From Dipteris shenzhenensis (taxonomy: Eukaryota; Polypodiophyta; Polypodiopsida; Gleicheniales): 64,000 bases of DNA. The position numbers and the translations under genes were made by a program. The notes under the pieces were generated by a model. That model searched no databases. It was not told the DNA's origin and saw only the letters and a program-made list of their open reading frames with translations. Positions 1 through 11,403 of the stretch are shown here, piece after piece. The DNA lies in the NCBI GenBank assembly GCA_047967505.1, contig CM106538.1. One strand, given 5' to 3'. How positions within the stretch are numbered: position 1 is the stretch's first letter; every line of letters starts with the position of its first letter.

Positions 1-240
1 TTGGGCTCGGAAATTTGATGAGGAACATGGTGTTACCACTAAGCAACCCCGCTTATCCAATAACTCTCCTTGCAAATATTTTGGCGGAAATCATTCATCC
101 TTTCGGTGTTACAAGAGCGTTATGATCGCGAACGTACTCAAGCATATGCTGCTCAACAATAAGATGCCCATACACATCAAGAGGCAAATCATATCTGTTC
201 TGATGTCTCCCCAAAAAGGATACTTCATGTTCGAGATGGT

Positions 241-1464
241 TCCACTTTTATTGTTGATTCTAGTGCTATTGGTAATATGACATATCAATCATCTCAATGG
301 CTACATGATTATCATGCTCTTCCTCACAAGAAATTGGTTTATCTTGCTGATGACACTACTTGTCAAGTCATGGGCGTGGAGATTTATATCTTGGCACTTT
401 TTCTTCAACAAGAGTATTGCGAGGCATTCTCCATGTTCCAGATCTTCAGAGAAATCTTCTTTCTGTTGCACGACTTGTTGATCTCGGTCTCTTTATTGGC
501 TTTGACCACACACAGTGTCGGATTGAAAAAGATGGACATACCATAGTAGTTGCTCCTCGGAATGGTAACCTCTTTCAACTTTCCTTAAATGATGATATTG
601 CTAATGTGGTTACAGCCCCTGGTGATTTGGACTACAAGCTATGGCATCATCATTTTGTTCATTCAGATTTTGCCAAGCTACTTACTATAAATCATCATGA
701 TCTTGTGGATGGTATGAATCTCCCAGCTCGTCCTCACATGGGCCTATGTGAATATTGCGCTCTTGGCAAGCATCATCGAAAACCCTTTCATGCATCTACT
801 TCAACTCATTCACATGCTTTATTGGATCTTATTCACACTGATATATGTGGACCTTTTCCTCCATCCAAGTCTTTCTATAGGTATTTCATCACTTTCATTG
901 ATGATTGGTCAAGATATACAACTGCATTTCTCTTGCGACATAAGTCAGAGGCCTTATCAGTATTCAACCAGTATAAAACTGCTGCAGAACTTCATACTAG
1001 TTTTCGGATCAAGACCCTTCGTAGTGACAACGGTGGAGAATATATTTCTAATCTTTTTAATGATTATTGCATTGATTGTGGCATTCATCGTGAATATACT
1101 GTTCCATACTCTCCTCAACAAAATGCTCATACAGAGCATAAGAATCGCACTTCTCTTGATGCTATGCGATGTATGTTCCTTCATTCTGGATTATCTCGAA
1201 GCTTTTGGGTAGAAGCACTTTTGACAGCCATCTCTGTGCAAAATCATCTTCCTACAACTACACCTTCTGGTCAGATACCAATCACAGCTTGGATAGGGGA
1301 GACTCCTTCTGTATCACATTTTTAAACTTTTGGTTGCATTGCTTATATTCATGCACCAAAAGAGACACGGAAAAAGCTAGATCTTCCTGGCAAAAAGGTC
1401 ATATTCATTGGATATTCTCCCAATTTTAAAGGTTATAAATTCTATGATCCCTCTTCTAAGAAGG
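241..1464 (+). pseudogene. copia protease-integrase region, degenerate
   Basis: The protease active-site region reads DSSA at about 255, where the family usually has DSGA or DTGA. The long frame 360-1325 holds the GAG-pre-integrase zinc-binding segment (His pair near 643-660, then CEYC at about 749) and the integrase core. The core shows HTDICGP, FIDDWSRY, LRSDNGGEY and a Glu in TEHKNR, so the three acidic residues survive. A stop follows SVSHF at 1324, and the protein resumes in the same family sequence up to the MITE at 1465. Protease and integrase would act in particle maturation and insertion of the cDNA, but this copy cannot make a continuous polyprotein. Confidence 0.85.
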
Positions 1465-1710
1465 CTCGGGGGGGTCACTCATCATATGTAACCCTATCAC
1501 GTGAGTTCAACAGAAGGATATTTTTAATTCCTAAATTTCTCAAAAATTAATATACATAAGGGAGCATTTAAAATGAAACGTAAAAAAATTTACAGATTTG
1601 TATAGAAAAAGGGTACGTTTTATTAAGGAAAAATTTACAGATAAGGGATTTTACAAATAGGCCTCGAACGCACGTGATATAGAGGGTTCATACATAGTGA
1701 CCCCCCTGAG
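1465..1710. mobile_element. Small non-autonomous DNA transposon (MITE), hAT-like by TSD
   Basis: A 246-bp AT-rich segment interrupts the copia pol gene. Its ends are inverted repeats, CTCGGGGGGGTCACT on the left and the complement of CTCAGGGGGGTCACT on the right, with further similarity inwards to a CACGTG motif. The 8-bp sequence TAAGAAGG flanks it on both sides (1457-1464 and 1711-1718), and removing the element plus one copy restores the expected pol reading. An 8-bp duplication is typical of hAT elements; the superfamily call rests on that alone. It has no coding capacity. Confidence 0.85.
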
Positions 1711-3609
1711 TAAGAAGGTGATAATCAATCGTGATGCCATATTCAATGAGCAGTTAATGGGAGGGGCATGGTCTAACGAGGATGCAGAGGACACTGAGTC
1801 CTTACTTTCTGCCTTTCCTTTTCTATTTGATACTGCTTCCACTTCTGATGTCATTACTACTCGTTCATCTGATGGCATCACTGCTACTACATCTATAGAG
1901 CAATGTGTTGACAATTTTGATTTGGATCCTACACATACACATGCCTCTGAGGATAGTGTTGATATTTATGTTGATCTGCCTATTGATTTTGAACATGGTT
2001 CTACTCATGATTGTGTTGATGACTTTGAAATCATTGATCATGCAATGGTTGCTCATGAAGACCCTACTACTTATACAGAAGCTATCTCTTCAGCACAAAA
2101 GAGTCAATGGAGAGTCAATGGCAAGAGGCAATGGAAGCTGAATATGATTCTTTGATCTCTAAAGGTACATGGGTTCTTACTGAACTACCTCCTGGTCGCA
2201 CTCCTATCAAATGTAAGTGGGTTTATAAAACCAAAACTAAAGCTAATGGTTCTTTTGACAAGTTTAAAGCTCGTCTAGTTGCAAAAGGATACTCACAAAT
2301 TGTAGGAGTTGATAATCATGAAACTTTTTCACCCATTGTTTGTAGCACAAGTATTCGGGTACTCTTGGCTTTTGCTACTCAATTTGATTTGGAGATTCAT
2401 CAAATGGATGTGAAAACTACTTTTCTTAATGGAGATCTTAAAGAGGAGATTTATATGGAGCAACCAAAAGGGTTCATACTTCCTAGTCAGGACCATCTTG
2501 TTTGTCGCCTTCATCGTGCTCTTTATGGTCTAAAGCAAGCTTCCCATTCTTGGTACATGAAAATTGATCAGTTTCTAACATCTCAAGGTTTCAACTCTTG
2601 TTTCTCTGACCCCAACTTATATGCCAAACATGATGGTGCTCTTTTTGTCATTCTTGCTCTTTATGTGGATGACACCATACTTGTTTCCAACAATCTTGAT
2701 TTCTTGCAACATGTTAAGAAAATCTTATCCTCAGCATTTGATATGGTTGATCTTAGTGACATTCATTCATGTCTTGGTATTCAAGTTCAGCGATTTCATC
2801 ACAAAGTAATTTTGCTACTTCGACAAATAAAATTCATTCAAGATGCAGTTCAAAAGTTTGGCTTGATGAATGCTCACTCTGCGACCACTCCTTGTCTTGT
2901 GAGCTCTGTCAAAAATACTCAATTGACTCATGATGTTGAGGTTTCACATCAACCTTATGCCAATCTTGTTGGTTGCCTACAATTTGTCAGTTTGAACACT
3001 CGACCAGATATTCTTTTTACTGCCAATTTTCTAGGTCAATATCTGGCTGCTCCCTCAATGCAACATTGGTCTGCAGCAAAACATGTTCTAAAGTGTTTGA
3101 AAGGCACTTCTGATTTTGGATTAGTTTATCAACGTCATACAGAATCATCTTCTGTGATGTCTCTTGATCTTTTGGGATATACAGATGCCGATTGGGCAAG
3201 CTCTCACTTCTCTATGTAGTCTACAAGTGGTAATTGCTTCTTGGTCAATAGTTGCTTGGCCTCTTGGGCAAGTAAGAAACAAAGTTGTGTTGTTGTTTCT
3301 ACCACAGAATCTGAGTATGTAGCGGCTTCTCTAGCAGCTCGAGAATTGGTTTAGCCACGATAATTGCTTGTAGATATTGGTCATCCTCCATCATCCAGCA
3401 CTCCTCTAAGATGTGATAATCAAAGTGCCATAAGTCTGGCTAAAGACTATGTTCAGCATAACAAATCCAAGCATATTGCTGCTCATTACCATTATGTCAG
3501 ACATGAAGTGAAGAAAGGGATGATAATGATTGAACATTGTCCCACTTCTCAGATGATTGCAGATATTCTCACCAAAGGACTTAGTGAGCCACGCTTCACA
3601 GTGCTATGA
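1711..3609 (+). pseudogene. copia reverse transcriptase-RNase H region, degenerate
   Basis: The reading frame 2107-3219 encodes a copia RT with GTWVLTELPPGR at its start, QMDVKTTFLNGDL, ALYGLKQA and the catalytic YVDD at about 2662. RNase H begins at YTDADWAS near 3178. A TAG at 3217-3219 interrupts it; sequence after the stop continues in family fashion (STSGNC, then TTESEYVAA), with more stops near 3354. The segment 3364-3609 encodes the C-terminus, CDNQSAISLAK and ADILTKGL. It is a decayed copy with the YVDD still intact. Confidence 0.88.
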
Positions 3610-3819
3610 TCAGAACTTAGAGTTCTTGCAGCTTCTCTCTTCCAAGATTAACACACCTATGGGTGACCTTTTGTATATAAATGCACATCTGCATTACATA
3701 CTTGTAAATAATTGTACAAATGATCAACTTGTATACTTGTATATAGGAGCTCGGGTTTTTCCCTTATGCTCCCCAAGGGTTTTTTCATTCGAAGCTAGAG
3801 ACCTTTGTTTGAGTGGGGG

Positions 3820-3958
3820 TGTTAGAGCCATATATAGCTTGCCCTAACTTGACCTAGGTCTCACCTATATATATGTAACTAGTGATCAATATGAATCAGT
3901 CTTTGGGAGTCTATTTGGTGTGTCTATCATCTCTTCTTCTTCTTCTTCTCTCTCAACA
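3820..3958 (+). repeat. 3' LTR of the first copia element
   Basis: The segment starts TGTTAGAGCC directly after a purine tract and ends CTCTCAACA, giving TG...CA ends. It is only about 139 bp, short for a copia LTR, and holds TATATATA near 3870. No 5' partner is visible for comparison. Confidence 0.7.
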
Positions 3959-4460
3959 CTTGCCATATGGTTCATGCAGCTCCTTAACTTGTACAGACCC
4001 ATCGCTATGTTCCTTGATGACTTTGTATGGACCGGTCCACAGTGGCAGAAACTTCTTATCCATTTGGTGGTCCAATGTGTTATCAAAGCATAGAACAATA
4101 TCCCCCTCAGCAAAGCATCTTTCCCATCCCTTGCGAATCTTAGCATCCAAGCGGGCCTTCTGTCGATTCTTTTGGATCTTTGTTTGGTGTAGTGCAAGGC
4201 ATTGGGTTTCATCTAGCTTCTCAAGTTGCACCAATCTGGCCTCTACATGTTCATCTTCTGTCATCCTCTGTTATTGTGCCAATCTCAAGGCCGAAATCTC
4301 TATCTCTAATGGTAAAACTGCCTCAGTTCCATACACCAACTCAAAAGGAGTATGACTTGTAGACGTTTTATGAGTGATGTTGTAAGCCCACATGGCTTCA
4401 GTGACCTTCTGATCCCACTGGCTCCTGTTTCCTGTGGCCATTTCTCCCATGGTTAACACC
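3959..4460 (-). pseudogene. Ty3/gypsy integrase C-terminal remnant
   Basis: On the minus strand the frame 4459-4271 reads AMWAYNITHKTSTSHTPFEL and then VYGTEAVLPLEIE, a classic end of the gypsy integrase core. A second frame, 4264-3953, follows with the linker and the LPLWTGPYKVIKE segment typical of the integrase C-terminal domain. A small frameshift or stop separates the two. No catalytic residues are present in the fragment, and both ends are cut: one by the copia LTR, the other by anonymous AT-rich DNA. Confidence 0.85.
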
Positions 4461-5050
4461 TATTTCATTAATTTTGGACTTTTTCTGTTGTTTTTGGATG
4501 AAGCCCAAAAATCCTTCCCAAATGAAAAGTTTACTTTGTGAAAATATCCTTCCCAAATCAAAATTTTACTTTCTGAAAATATTCTTCCCAAATCAAAAGT
4601 TCACTTTGTGGCACTAATATATTCACATAAAAATATTGTTTTTTCAATCTATACTTTTGCACCAACAGGCAAGAATTTGAAATAATCCTATATTAGAAAT
4701 TCTAGCTATATCTAAGTTATTTGTTAATTTAATTATTTTTAATATTTTTCCTTGATGTGATAAATTTATAAATCCATGAAAGGAGACTTAAATATTTCAT
4801 GAAAACAACATTGTCACTCGCAATATGCACAAAATTTTTAAAACTTTTAATAAATAGAAAAAAGACATGATGCCATAAGACCCAAGTTTTGTATTGAACC
4901 AAAGAGGTATAATAGCAATTATAGCTATTATTATATGATTACATTGAGAGACGTTGCTCTCAGCTAGAGTCTTTATATCCAAAATGATATAGATAGAACA
5001 TATGTTTACAATTTAAATTGTTGCTCTTAAAGAGCCTCAATTCATGCCAT
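4461..5050. other. AT-rich sequence with no recognised feature
   Basis: A short direct repeat built on CTTCCCAAAT(C/G)AAAA and TTTACTTT occurs near 4517-4610. I see no coding region, terminal repeats or RNA gene. Confidence 0.5.
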
Positions 5051-5051
5051 C

Positions 5052-5440
5052 TGCAAAATTTGACTCCCCATTGTCTTATTGCTCAATGTCACGACAGTCC
5101 CTTGCCATGTGCCATCTGCATTAACTCCCACTTGTCTTGCCAAGCCTTGCCCCTTGGGTGCATTGACTCCCCATTGTCTTATTGCTCAATGTGATAGTCC
5201 CTTGCCAGGTGCCATCTGCATTAACTCCCTATTGTCTTGCCAAGCCTTGATCCTTGGGTGACATCCAGTGCAAAATACACGTGCCATCTGTATTAACTCC
5301 CACTTGTCTTGCCAAGCCTTGCCCCTTGGGTTCTCTTATTGCTCAATGTGATAGTCCCTTACCAGGTGCCATCTGCATTAACTCCCTATTGTCTTGCCAA
5401 GCCTTGACCCTTGGGTGACATCCAGTGCATATTTTGACTC
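5052..5440. repeat. Imperfect tandem repeat built on TGCCATCTGCATTAACTCCC
   Basis: The phrase CCATCTGCATTAACTCCC recurs near 5109, 5211, 5284 (as CTGTATT) and 5366. It alternates with GTCTTGCCAAGCCTTG and ATTGCTCAATGTGATAGTCC. Unit length varies from about 75 to 105 bp, so it is an irregular minisatellite rather than a clean satellite. The stretch 5441-5690 that follows shows nothing recognisable. Confidence 0.75.
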
Positions 5441-5699
5441 TCATTTGACATAGGAGGTGATGACTCTGATTATAATTGTCTTGAATTCGCTTCTTGCCTA
5501 GTACCCAAATAAAATCCTTCAATGGACTTCAATACAAAGCTTTAATCATGGACATTCTTCATTTGCGCTGTCTCCTTCTACTTCCTCCATGGCGAGCATC
5601 CTTAAAAATTCGTGTATATGCAAAATACTTTGCTGTGGTATTTTTATTTTTCCTTCTACCTCATATCCCATGCGCTTCTTTGATTTCTTTGCCCTTGAA

Positions 5700-6653
5700 T
5701 GCCAAGACACTATGATTGTCTCTGTTAGGTATGTTATCTGACCAAGTACTTATCGAATGGGTGTGCGGCTTTGAGAACATTTCAATACCACCTAGGTTAA
5801 GGTGTAGGAAAAGTATTGTGCCCATGGGATATGCTTTGCATGGTCGATCGAGCATTAAATACCATTTTTGCCTTAGTGTCATGCACATCTGTAACAAAAC
5901 ACGCTACTAGGTGTGTTATCCGATCAAGTACTTATGTGATGGGAATGCCACTTTGCATGTAATTCAATTCCACCTAGTTTAAGGTGTGTGCAAAGTATTG
6001 TGCCCATCGGATATGCTTTGCATTATCGATCAAGCATAAAACACCGTTTTTGCCTTAGTGTAATGCACAACTATATAAAAACGCGGTCCTAGGTGTGTTA
6101 TTCAAACAAGTACTTATCAGATGGGGGCTCCACTTTGCATGCAAGTATCTTTCAACTAGTTTGAGGTGCATGAAAAGTATTGTGACCATTGGATATGCTT
6201 TGCATGGCTGATCACGCATTATACATCGTTTTTCCCCTAGTGATATGCACATCCGCAAAAAAACACGCCCTTAGGTGTGTTATCTGGCCAAGTATTTATC
6301 GGATGGGTGTGCCTCTTTAATAACATTTCAATACCACCTAGGTTGAGGTGTAGGAAAAGTGTTGTGCCCATCCGATATCCTTTGCATGGTCGATCCAGCA
6401 TGAAATACTATTTTTGCTCGTGTCGTGCACCATTCATAAAAAATCACGCTGCTAGGTATGTTATCCGATCAAGCACTTATGGGATGGGCGTGCCACTTTG
6501 CATGTAAGTCAATTCCACCTAGTTGAAGGTGTATGCAAAGTATTATGTCCATCGGATATGCTTTGCATTGTGGATCAAGCATAAAACACCATTTTTGCCT
6601 GTGTCATGCACAACCATATAAAAACATAGCCCTAGGTGTGTTATTCAAACAAG
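5700..6653. repeat. 182-bp satellite, left block
   Basis: The motif AAG(T/C)ACTTATNGGATGGG recurs every ~182 bp (about 5743, 5926, 6108, 6291, 6472). Three monomer types follow one another in order: a (GTGTGCCTCTTTGAGAAC), b (TGCCACTTTGCATGTAAGTC) and c (GGGGGCTCCACTTTGCA). The last monomer, type c, is cut at CAAG (6650-6653) by element A and resumes at 36966. Confidence 0.9.
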
Positions 6654-6682
6654 GGGAGGTAGCAAGCTAAGGGTGTCCACTT
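6654..6682 (+). repeat. Element A left terminal inverted repeat (gene 2 side)
   Basis: It begins GGGAGGTAGCAAGCTAAGGG and continues to TGTCCACTT. It is identical to the gene 2-side end of element B, including the following CCGGACCACTTTCGGG. It pairs with 36937-36965. Confidence 0.92.
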
Positions 6683-6751
6683 CCGGACCACTTTCGGGTG
6701 AGTGTGACACCCGCTCGAGTGAAAATACAAAGGTTTTGCTTCGGTCTCCAA

Positions 6752-7445
6752 TACCTCGATCGAGGTATAAGCTCCAATGAAAATCACACACGAGCACAAC
6801 CGAGCCTAGCCAATACCTCGATCGAGGTACGTAGCTTTTTCACCGGACCGAGCCTCTACCTCGATCGAGGCTTGCTAGCAAGCCAGCTATACATGCCACA
6901 TCTACCTCATTCGAGGTATCGTGGCAATCCAGCTCAACCTCGATCGAGGTCAGGTGGCATGTCCAGCATACCTCGATCGAGGTATGTGCCATCCGACAGG
7001 GCAGCCAACAGGGCGGATGACATACCTCGATCGAGGTATGCTGGACACATGACTTGGCATCCCGCTTCTGCCAACACACCACGATCGAGGTATCGTGGCA
7101 TGTCAAAACCTCCATCGACGTGGACGTACCGAGATGTATGGGCATGTCACAATACCTCGATCGAGGTATCGTGGCATGGCAATACCTCGATCGAGGTAGA
7201 TGTACAGAGATGTATGGGCATGTCAAGAATACCTCGATCGAGGTATCGTGGCATGCCAACGAGATGTATGGGCATCTCAAGAATACCTCGATCGAGGTAT
7301 CGTGGCATGCCAATACCTCGATCGAGGTAGATGTGCCGAGATGTATGGGCATGTAAAGAATACCTCAATTGAGGTGGCTAAACCCTAATTTTTCTTATAA
7401 AAGGAGAGCGACCCCCTCATTCCGCATACCTCGATCGAGCTCTGC
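6752..7445. promoter_or_regulatory. Array of the palindrome TACCTCGATCGAGGTA upstream of gene 2 (element A)
   Basis: At least nine exact copies of the 16-bp palindrome occur (starts near 6752, 6814, 6969, 7023, 7153, 7183, 7230, 7284, 7314). Several variants also occur (for example 6857, 6903, 6936, 7082, 7360, 7428). In the right part they sit in a larger repeat with GTGGCATG and GAGATGTATGGGCATG. The array lies between the TIR and the gene 2 TATA box. By analogy with subterminal motifs of Ac and En/Spm, they could be binding sites for an element-encoded protein or self-regulatory operators; that is inference. Confidence 0.9.
7385..7402 (+). promoter_or_regulatory. Probable TATA box of gene 2 (element A)
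   Basis: CTAATTTTTCTTATAAAAGG contains TATAAAA at about 7396, 130 bp before the proposed ATG. The same phrase, with TATATATA, occurs before the leaders at 41127 and 50963. Confidence 0.6.
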
Positions 7446-7559
7446 CTCATCCACCGATTTCGGATTTGCCGGACTTCGACGGAATTGCGCGAGCGACGGA
7501 GAGCCACGAACGGACATCGACGGAGATGGACGGAGCAGGAGCGGGAGAGTCCAGGTAGG

Positions 7560-8855
7560 GTTTTTTTTAATGTAGCATTTTCTTTTATGTAGAATTTGAT
7601 TAAATTTTAGTTTATAAGAAAAATTATAAAATGCATTTTAATGTTTTTCTGAAATTTATGAATTACGAGATTTTTTATTTAAAATGTGAAATTTTTTTTT
7701 TTTTTTTAAATAGAGCTTTTTTTAGTAAATAAAAAAACGTTCATATTAATAATTATAAAATATTTATAAATTTGAAATGTATTTGTAAATGTTTTTTTTT
7801 AATTTTTAAATTACGACATTCATAATTTAAAATGTGAAAATTTTAATTTTAAAAAACGTAATTTAAAATTTTAGTTTATAAGAAAAATTATAAAATGCAT
7901 TTTAATGTTTTTCTTAAATTTATGAATTACGAGATTGTTTATTTAAAATGTGAAAATTAAATTTTTTTTTAAATGGAGCTTGTTTTAGTAAATAAAAAAA
8001 GTTCATATTAATAATTATAAAATATTTATAAATTTGAAATGCATTTGTAAAATTTTTTTTAATTTTTAAATTATGACATTTATAATTTAAAATGTGAAAA
8101 TTTTAAATTTAAAAAACGTTTAATGAGGCATTTTTTATTCAAAATGTGAAAATGTTAAATATTTCTGTTTTTTTTATGTAGCATTTTCTTTTTGGTAGAA
8201 TTTAATTAAATTTTAGGTTAAAAGAGAAATAATAAAAATTTTCTAAATTTGAAATGCAATATAATGTTTTTTTGAAATTTATGAATTACGACATTTTTTA
8301 TTTAAAATGTGAAAATGAAATTTTATTTTCAAAATAGAGCTTTTTTAGTAAATAAAAAAACGTTCATATTAATAATTATAAAATATTTATAAATTTGAAA
8401 TGCATTTGTAGATTTTTTTAAAATTTTTGAATTAGGACATTTATAATTTAAAATGTGAAAATTTAAAATTTAAAAAACGTTTAATGAGGCATTTTTTATT
8501 CAAAATGTGAAGATGTTCTATATTTCTGTTTTTTTTATGTAGCATTTTCTTTTTGGTAGAATTTAATTAAATTTTAGTTTATAAGGAAAATTATAAAAAA
8601 TTTCTAAATTTATAATGCATTTTAATGTTTTTTTAAAATTTATAAATAACGACATTTTTTATTTAAAATATGAAAATGAGATTTTTTTTTTTAAATAGAG
8701 CTATTTTTATTAAATAAAAAAACGTTCATAGGAATAATTATAAAGTATTTATAAATTTGAAATGCATTTGTAAATTTTTTTTTTATTTTTGAATTACGAC
8801 ATTTAAAATTTAAAATGTGAAAATTTTAAATTTAAAAAACGTTTAATGAGGCACA
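7560..8855. repeat. AT-rich tandem repeat in intron 1 of gene 2 (element A)
   Basis: Units of roughly 270-370 bp repeat the phrases TGTAGCATTTTCTTTT, ATAAAATGCATTTTAATG, GAATTACGA and AAACGTTCATATTAATAATT. The block is almost entirely A+T. Element B carries a longer version at 24005-25540, so unit number differs between copies. Confidence 0.85.
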
Positions 8856-11012
8856 AGACTCGCTCGACTTATCAAATTAATAAGACATTTTGTATAAGAC
8901 TCGCTCGACTTATCAAATTAATACACAAACATAAACCTACTAGTCAACTATTGGAGTTGGACATTAAAGATTGACTAGTGACATGGTTGGTGACCAAAGC
9001 TTGAAGTTGACTAGACACTTTGGGACAAGCAAGTTCTTTAGAAGGAAACTAGGTTTAAGCTTGGGTAATCATCCCTAATATATTGTAAAATTACTAATGA
9101 TAAATCATCCTTTAACTATTTGGCAATTAGTAAGGATCGATTCTACTAGGAAATATGTTGAAGGCATATGTCCCCTATTAGTCAATAGATTGATTAGACT
9201 AAGCATGCATGATAAGGCTATAGCTTGGAAATGCCTAGATAGTGGCTTAGTCCAAATCTTCAATATCCCTTAAGAAGACATGAAATAGTGGCTTAGACCT
9301 TAAGAAGACATGGAATAGTTTGCAAATGTCTAATTCTTCTAAGTTATGCATAGACTCTAGCATAACTGAAAAAAGAATATTACAAGATTGAGAATATTTG
9401 GATGGGTCTTCAAGAACTCGAATATTACGGTCTGTGCCTATAAACTGTTTCAGATTCTTATGCTATCACTATGGCATGCTTTAGATCTAGCACTTTGATC
9501 ATGTTTGTTGTCTAGTTCCATAATTCATCTACTTCTCTTATATGTATAAGAAGAAAGAAATACGCCATAGAGAAATTGAAAGTTTAACTAGAATACCTAA
9601 CATTCATTGCACATGGGACTCTAGTGGATCTATATTCATTCCACATTCATGCTAATATATGCAAGTGTTTTGATCAACTATAGACCTAAGTTCAAATAGA
9701 GCCTGTTAATGACTGAATCTCTCCTAATCATCCCTTAATGATCATCTCATGATCATAGATAAGAGACTTAAGAGAGAGAGAACTCCATAACCTTCAAGAG
9801 TCGACATTTGAAGCATCCCATTCCATGTTGTTTGCTACATGGCAGCTTGCCATGTGGCACACATACATCCCTTTTTGCACTGTAGGGAAACCTATGACTA
9901 ATGTTAACAACATTTATCTTGTCTTTTACAAATGACTAAGATGTTTTCCCAAAAAGACTTTGTAACAATAATCACGTGAACCACCTCATAACCAAAATAG
10001 TGCGGATGCTACATATCTCCTTTCCCTCGTTGAAACTATGTCACACATGGAATGTCAACCACATGCTCAAGGAATTATATGCTAGTTTCATTGTAAGCAA
10101 GGGTGGTCTCTTTCTTGCTAGTCCAACCATAGGCAACGGTGACGCTTATTACTTGAGCTCAACCAAAATTAACATTAGTTATCGTATGCAACCCTTCCCA
10201 TTGCATAGGGACATCCAAGGATTTAATTTTCAAAGTTTTTGAATCCTCTTCTAGGGATCTTGTGCCCTTTGTTGTTGCTACGTATGTGGATGATCTCATT
10301 CCAAAACTATTTTTACAACTAGAAGTCGAGTGACTCTTATACAAAATGTCTTGAACCAAGTGATGATCTATAGGAATGGCCACTAGTTGAGGTGGATTGC
10401 CCAACCAAAATAGATAATATTGAAAAGGCTTAATTATTTTCTCAAAGTTCTCGCTTTAAAAGGTCTGTAGTGTGAACCCGCTCTCTTTTTTAATGTGTAG
10501 TCCGAGAAATACTAGATGCGCCTTGCTTGTGTATTGTTCAAAGTAATGTATTAGGTATCCTTCTATCTCCTCCATATCTATTGCAAACCCAAGGCAGTAA
10601 AGCATTCAAAGAAGGTCTTATTAACCAAACCTCTCCACTATCTGTCCTTAGTATAGGGGCCATTAGTGGACAATGTGGTCCTTACACCACATGTGGAAAA
10701 CTTTCATATTGGATAAAAAGTGAAAAAAGGGAAACATATAAGGAGAAAATATTTGAGACATCTAAGTTTTAAAATGCAATGACTAGAGTGAAAAAATTCT
10801 AATCAAAATTAAGAATTATTAATAATATTGATTAATATTGAGCCACACATTTGGCCCATCTATCGGTAGGTGCATAGGATCTACCTCATCAAGGAGTACG
10901 TACAAATAGTTTTCATTACGTAAATAGATTATAAGTCATATTGAATAGAATATTATTTTCATTACCCAAATAGAATATTAATTTCCATGTGTTTTTTTTG
11001 TGCATGTGCCAG
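8856..11012 (+). other. Remainder of gene 2 intron 1, no gene recognised
   Basis: This non-tandem sequence is matched in reverse complement by 21850-24000 of element B. It begins with a duplicated AAGACTCGCTCGACTTATCA phrase (about 8863 and 8898). Short open frames at 9976-10242 and 10527-10772 occur in both copies but show no motif and no good start, so I do not call them genes. It ends in a T-rich acceptor tract near 10990. Confidence 0.6.
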
Positions 11013-11374
11013 CCCAGCGCACAGGTTCTAGCACCACTATTTGTATGCAGATAGAGATGCTGAGAGCTTAGATGAGGGCACTGCAGGATGCTAGGGCACC
11101 CCCTGACTTGGTTGCGAGCCTGGATTCAGTTATTGAGGCTCTGAGTCGATTGGACACAGTTGAGGACGTTGTGGATAGCTTTCAGGCACAGGCCGAGGCG
11201 GAGATCACTGGTGGTGGCTTGGATTGGAGAGCCATTCGACAGTTGTTTGAGCGGGAGTCACATCACAGGGAGGCCTTGGACGACATGTTTTGGGATGGTC
11301 ACACCGAGGCGATGCGACCACGATCAGGGCTCCCCTTGCATATTTTATGGTGTAGGCACCCCATCATAGCAGCA

Positions 11375-11403
11375 GGGTGGAAGCAAGCTAAGGGTGTCCA
11401 CTT
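11375..11403 (+). repeat. Element B left terminal inverted repeat (gene 1 side)
   Basis: It starts GGGTGGAAGCAAGCTAAGGG and continues to TGTCCACTT. One base (A for T at position 7) differs from the matching end of element A. The inner flank TTTGTTCACTCCCCAATCC is the same in both copies. Confidence 0.92.

Larger units (their letters stand above)
1..3958 (+). mobile_element. Ty1/copia LTR retrotransposon, old copy, 5' end outside window
   Basis: The order protease - integrase - reverse transcriptase - RNase H marks a Ty1/copia element. The reading frame is broken by stops (for example near 1324, 3219 and 3354) and by a MITE at 1465-1710. A purine tract ending GAGTGGGGG precedes a short TG...CA 3' LTR at 3820-3958. 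Directly after it begins a gypsy remnant, so the copia element probably inserted into that older element. The 5' LTR and most of gag lie before base 1, so the age cannot be read from LTR divergence. Confidence 0.9.
7526..11374 (+). pseudogene. Gene 2 (RING-H2 protein), element A, 5' part: exon 1, intron 1 and start of exon 2
   Basis: The proposed exon 1 coding part is 29 nt (7526-7554; MDGAGAGES plus two bases), ending CAG before GTAGGG. Intron 1 runs to the CCAG at 11012. Exon 2 starts at 11013 and encodes a helical segment (ALQDARAPPDLVASLDSVIE, then FQAQAEAEITGGGLDW). Compared with the element B copy it has one extra C just after the acceptor and a TAG at 11069-11071. Element B then interrupts it at the codons for PIIAAHIYP, and the gene resumes at 26450. 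The start is inferred because the splice phase matches in both copies; no transcript evidence is available. Confidence 0.75.

Noticed and set aside
6698-7388. Overlapping open frames with repeated YLDRGI / TSIEV / IPRSRY phrases
   Set aside because: These are the three-frame translations of the TACCTCGATCGAGGTA array, present on both strands; they are not proteins.
6752-7445. CRISPR-like array
   Set aside because: The repeated unit is a 16-bp palindrome with irregular spacing and repeated spacers, in a plant nuclear context with no cas genes.
9976-10772. Small open frames in intron 1 of gene 2
   Set aside because: Present in both copies only because the DNA is copied; no motif, and they lie within the inferred intron.
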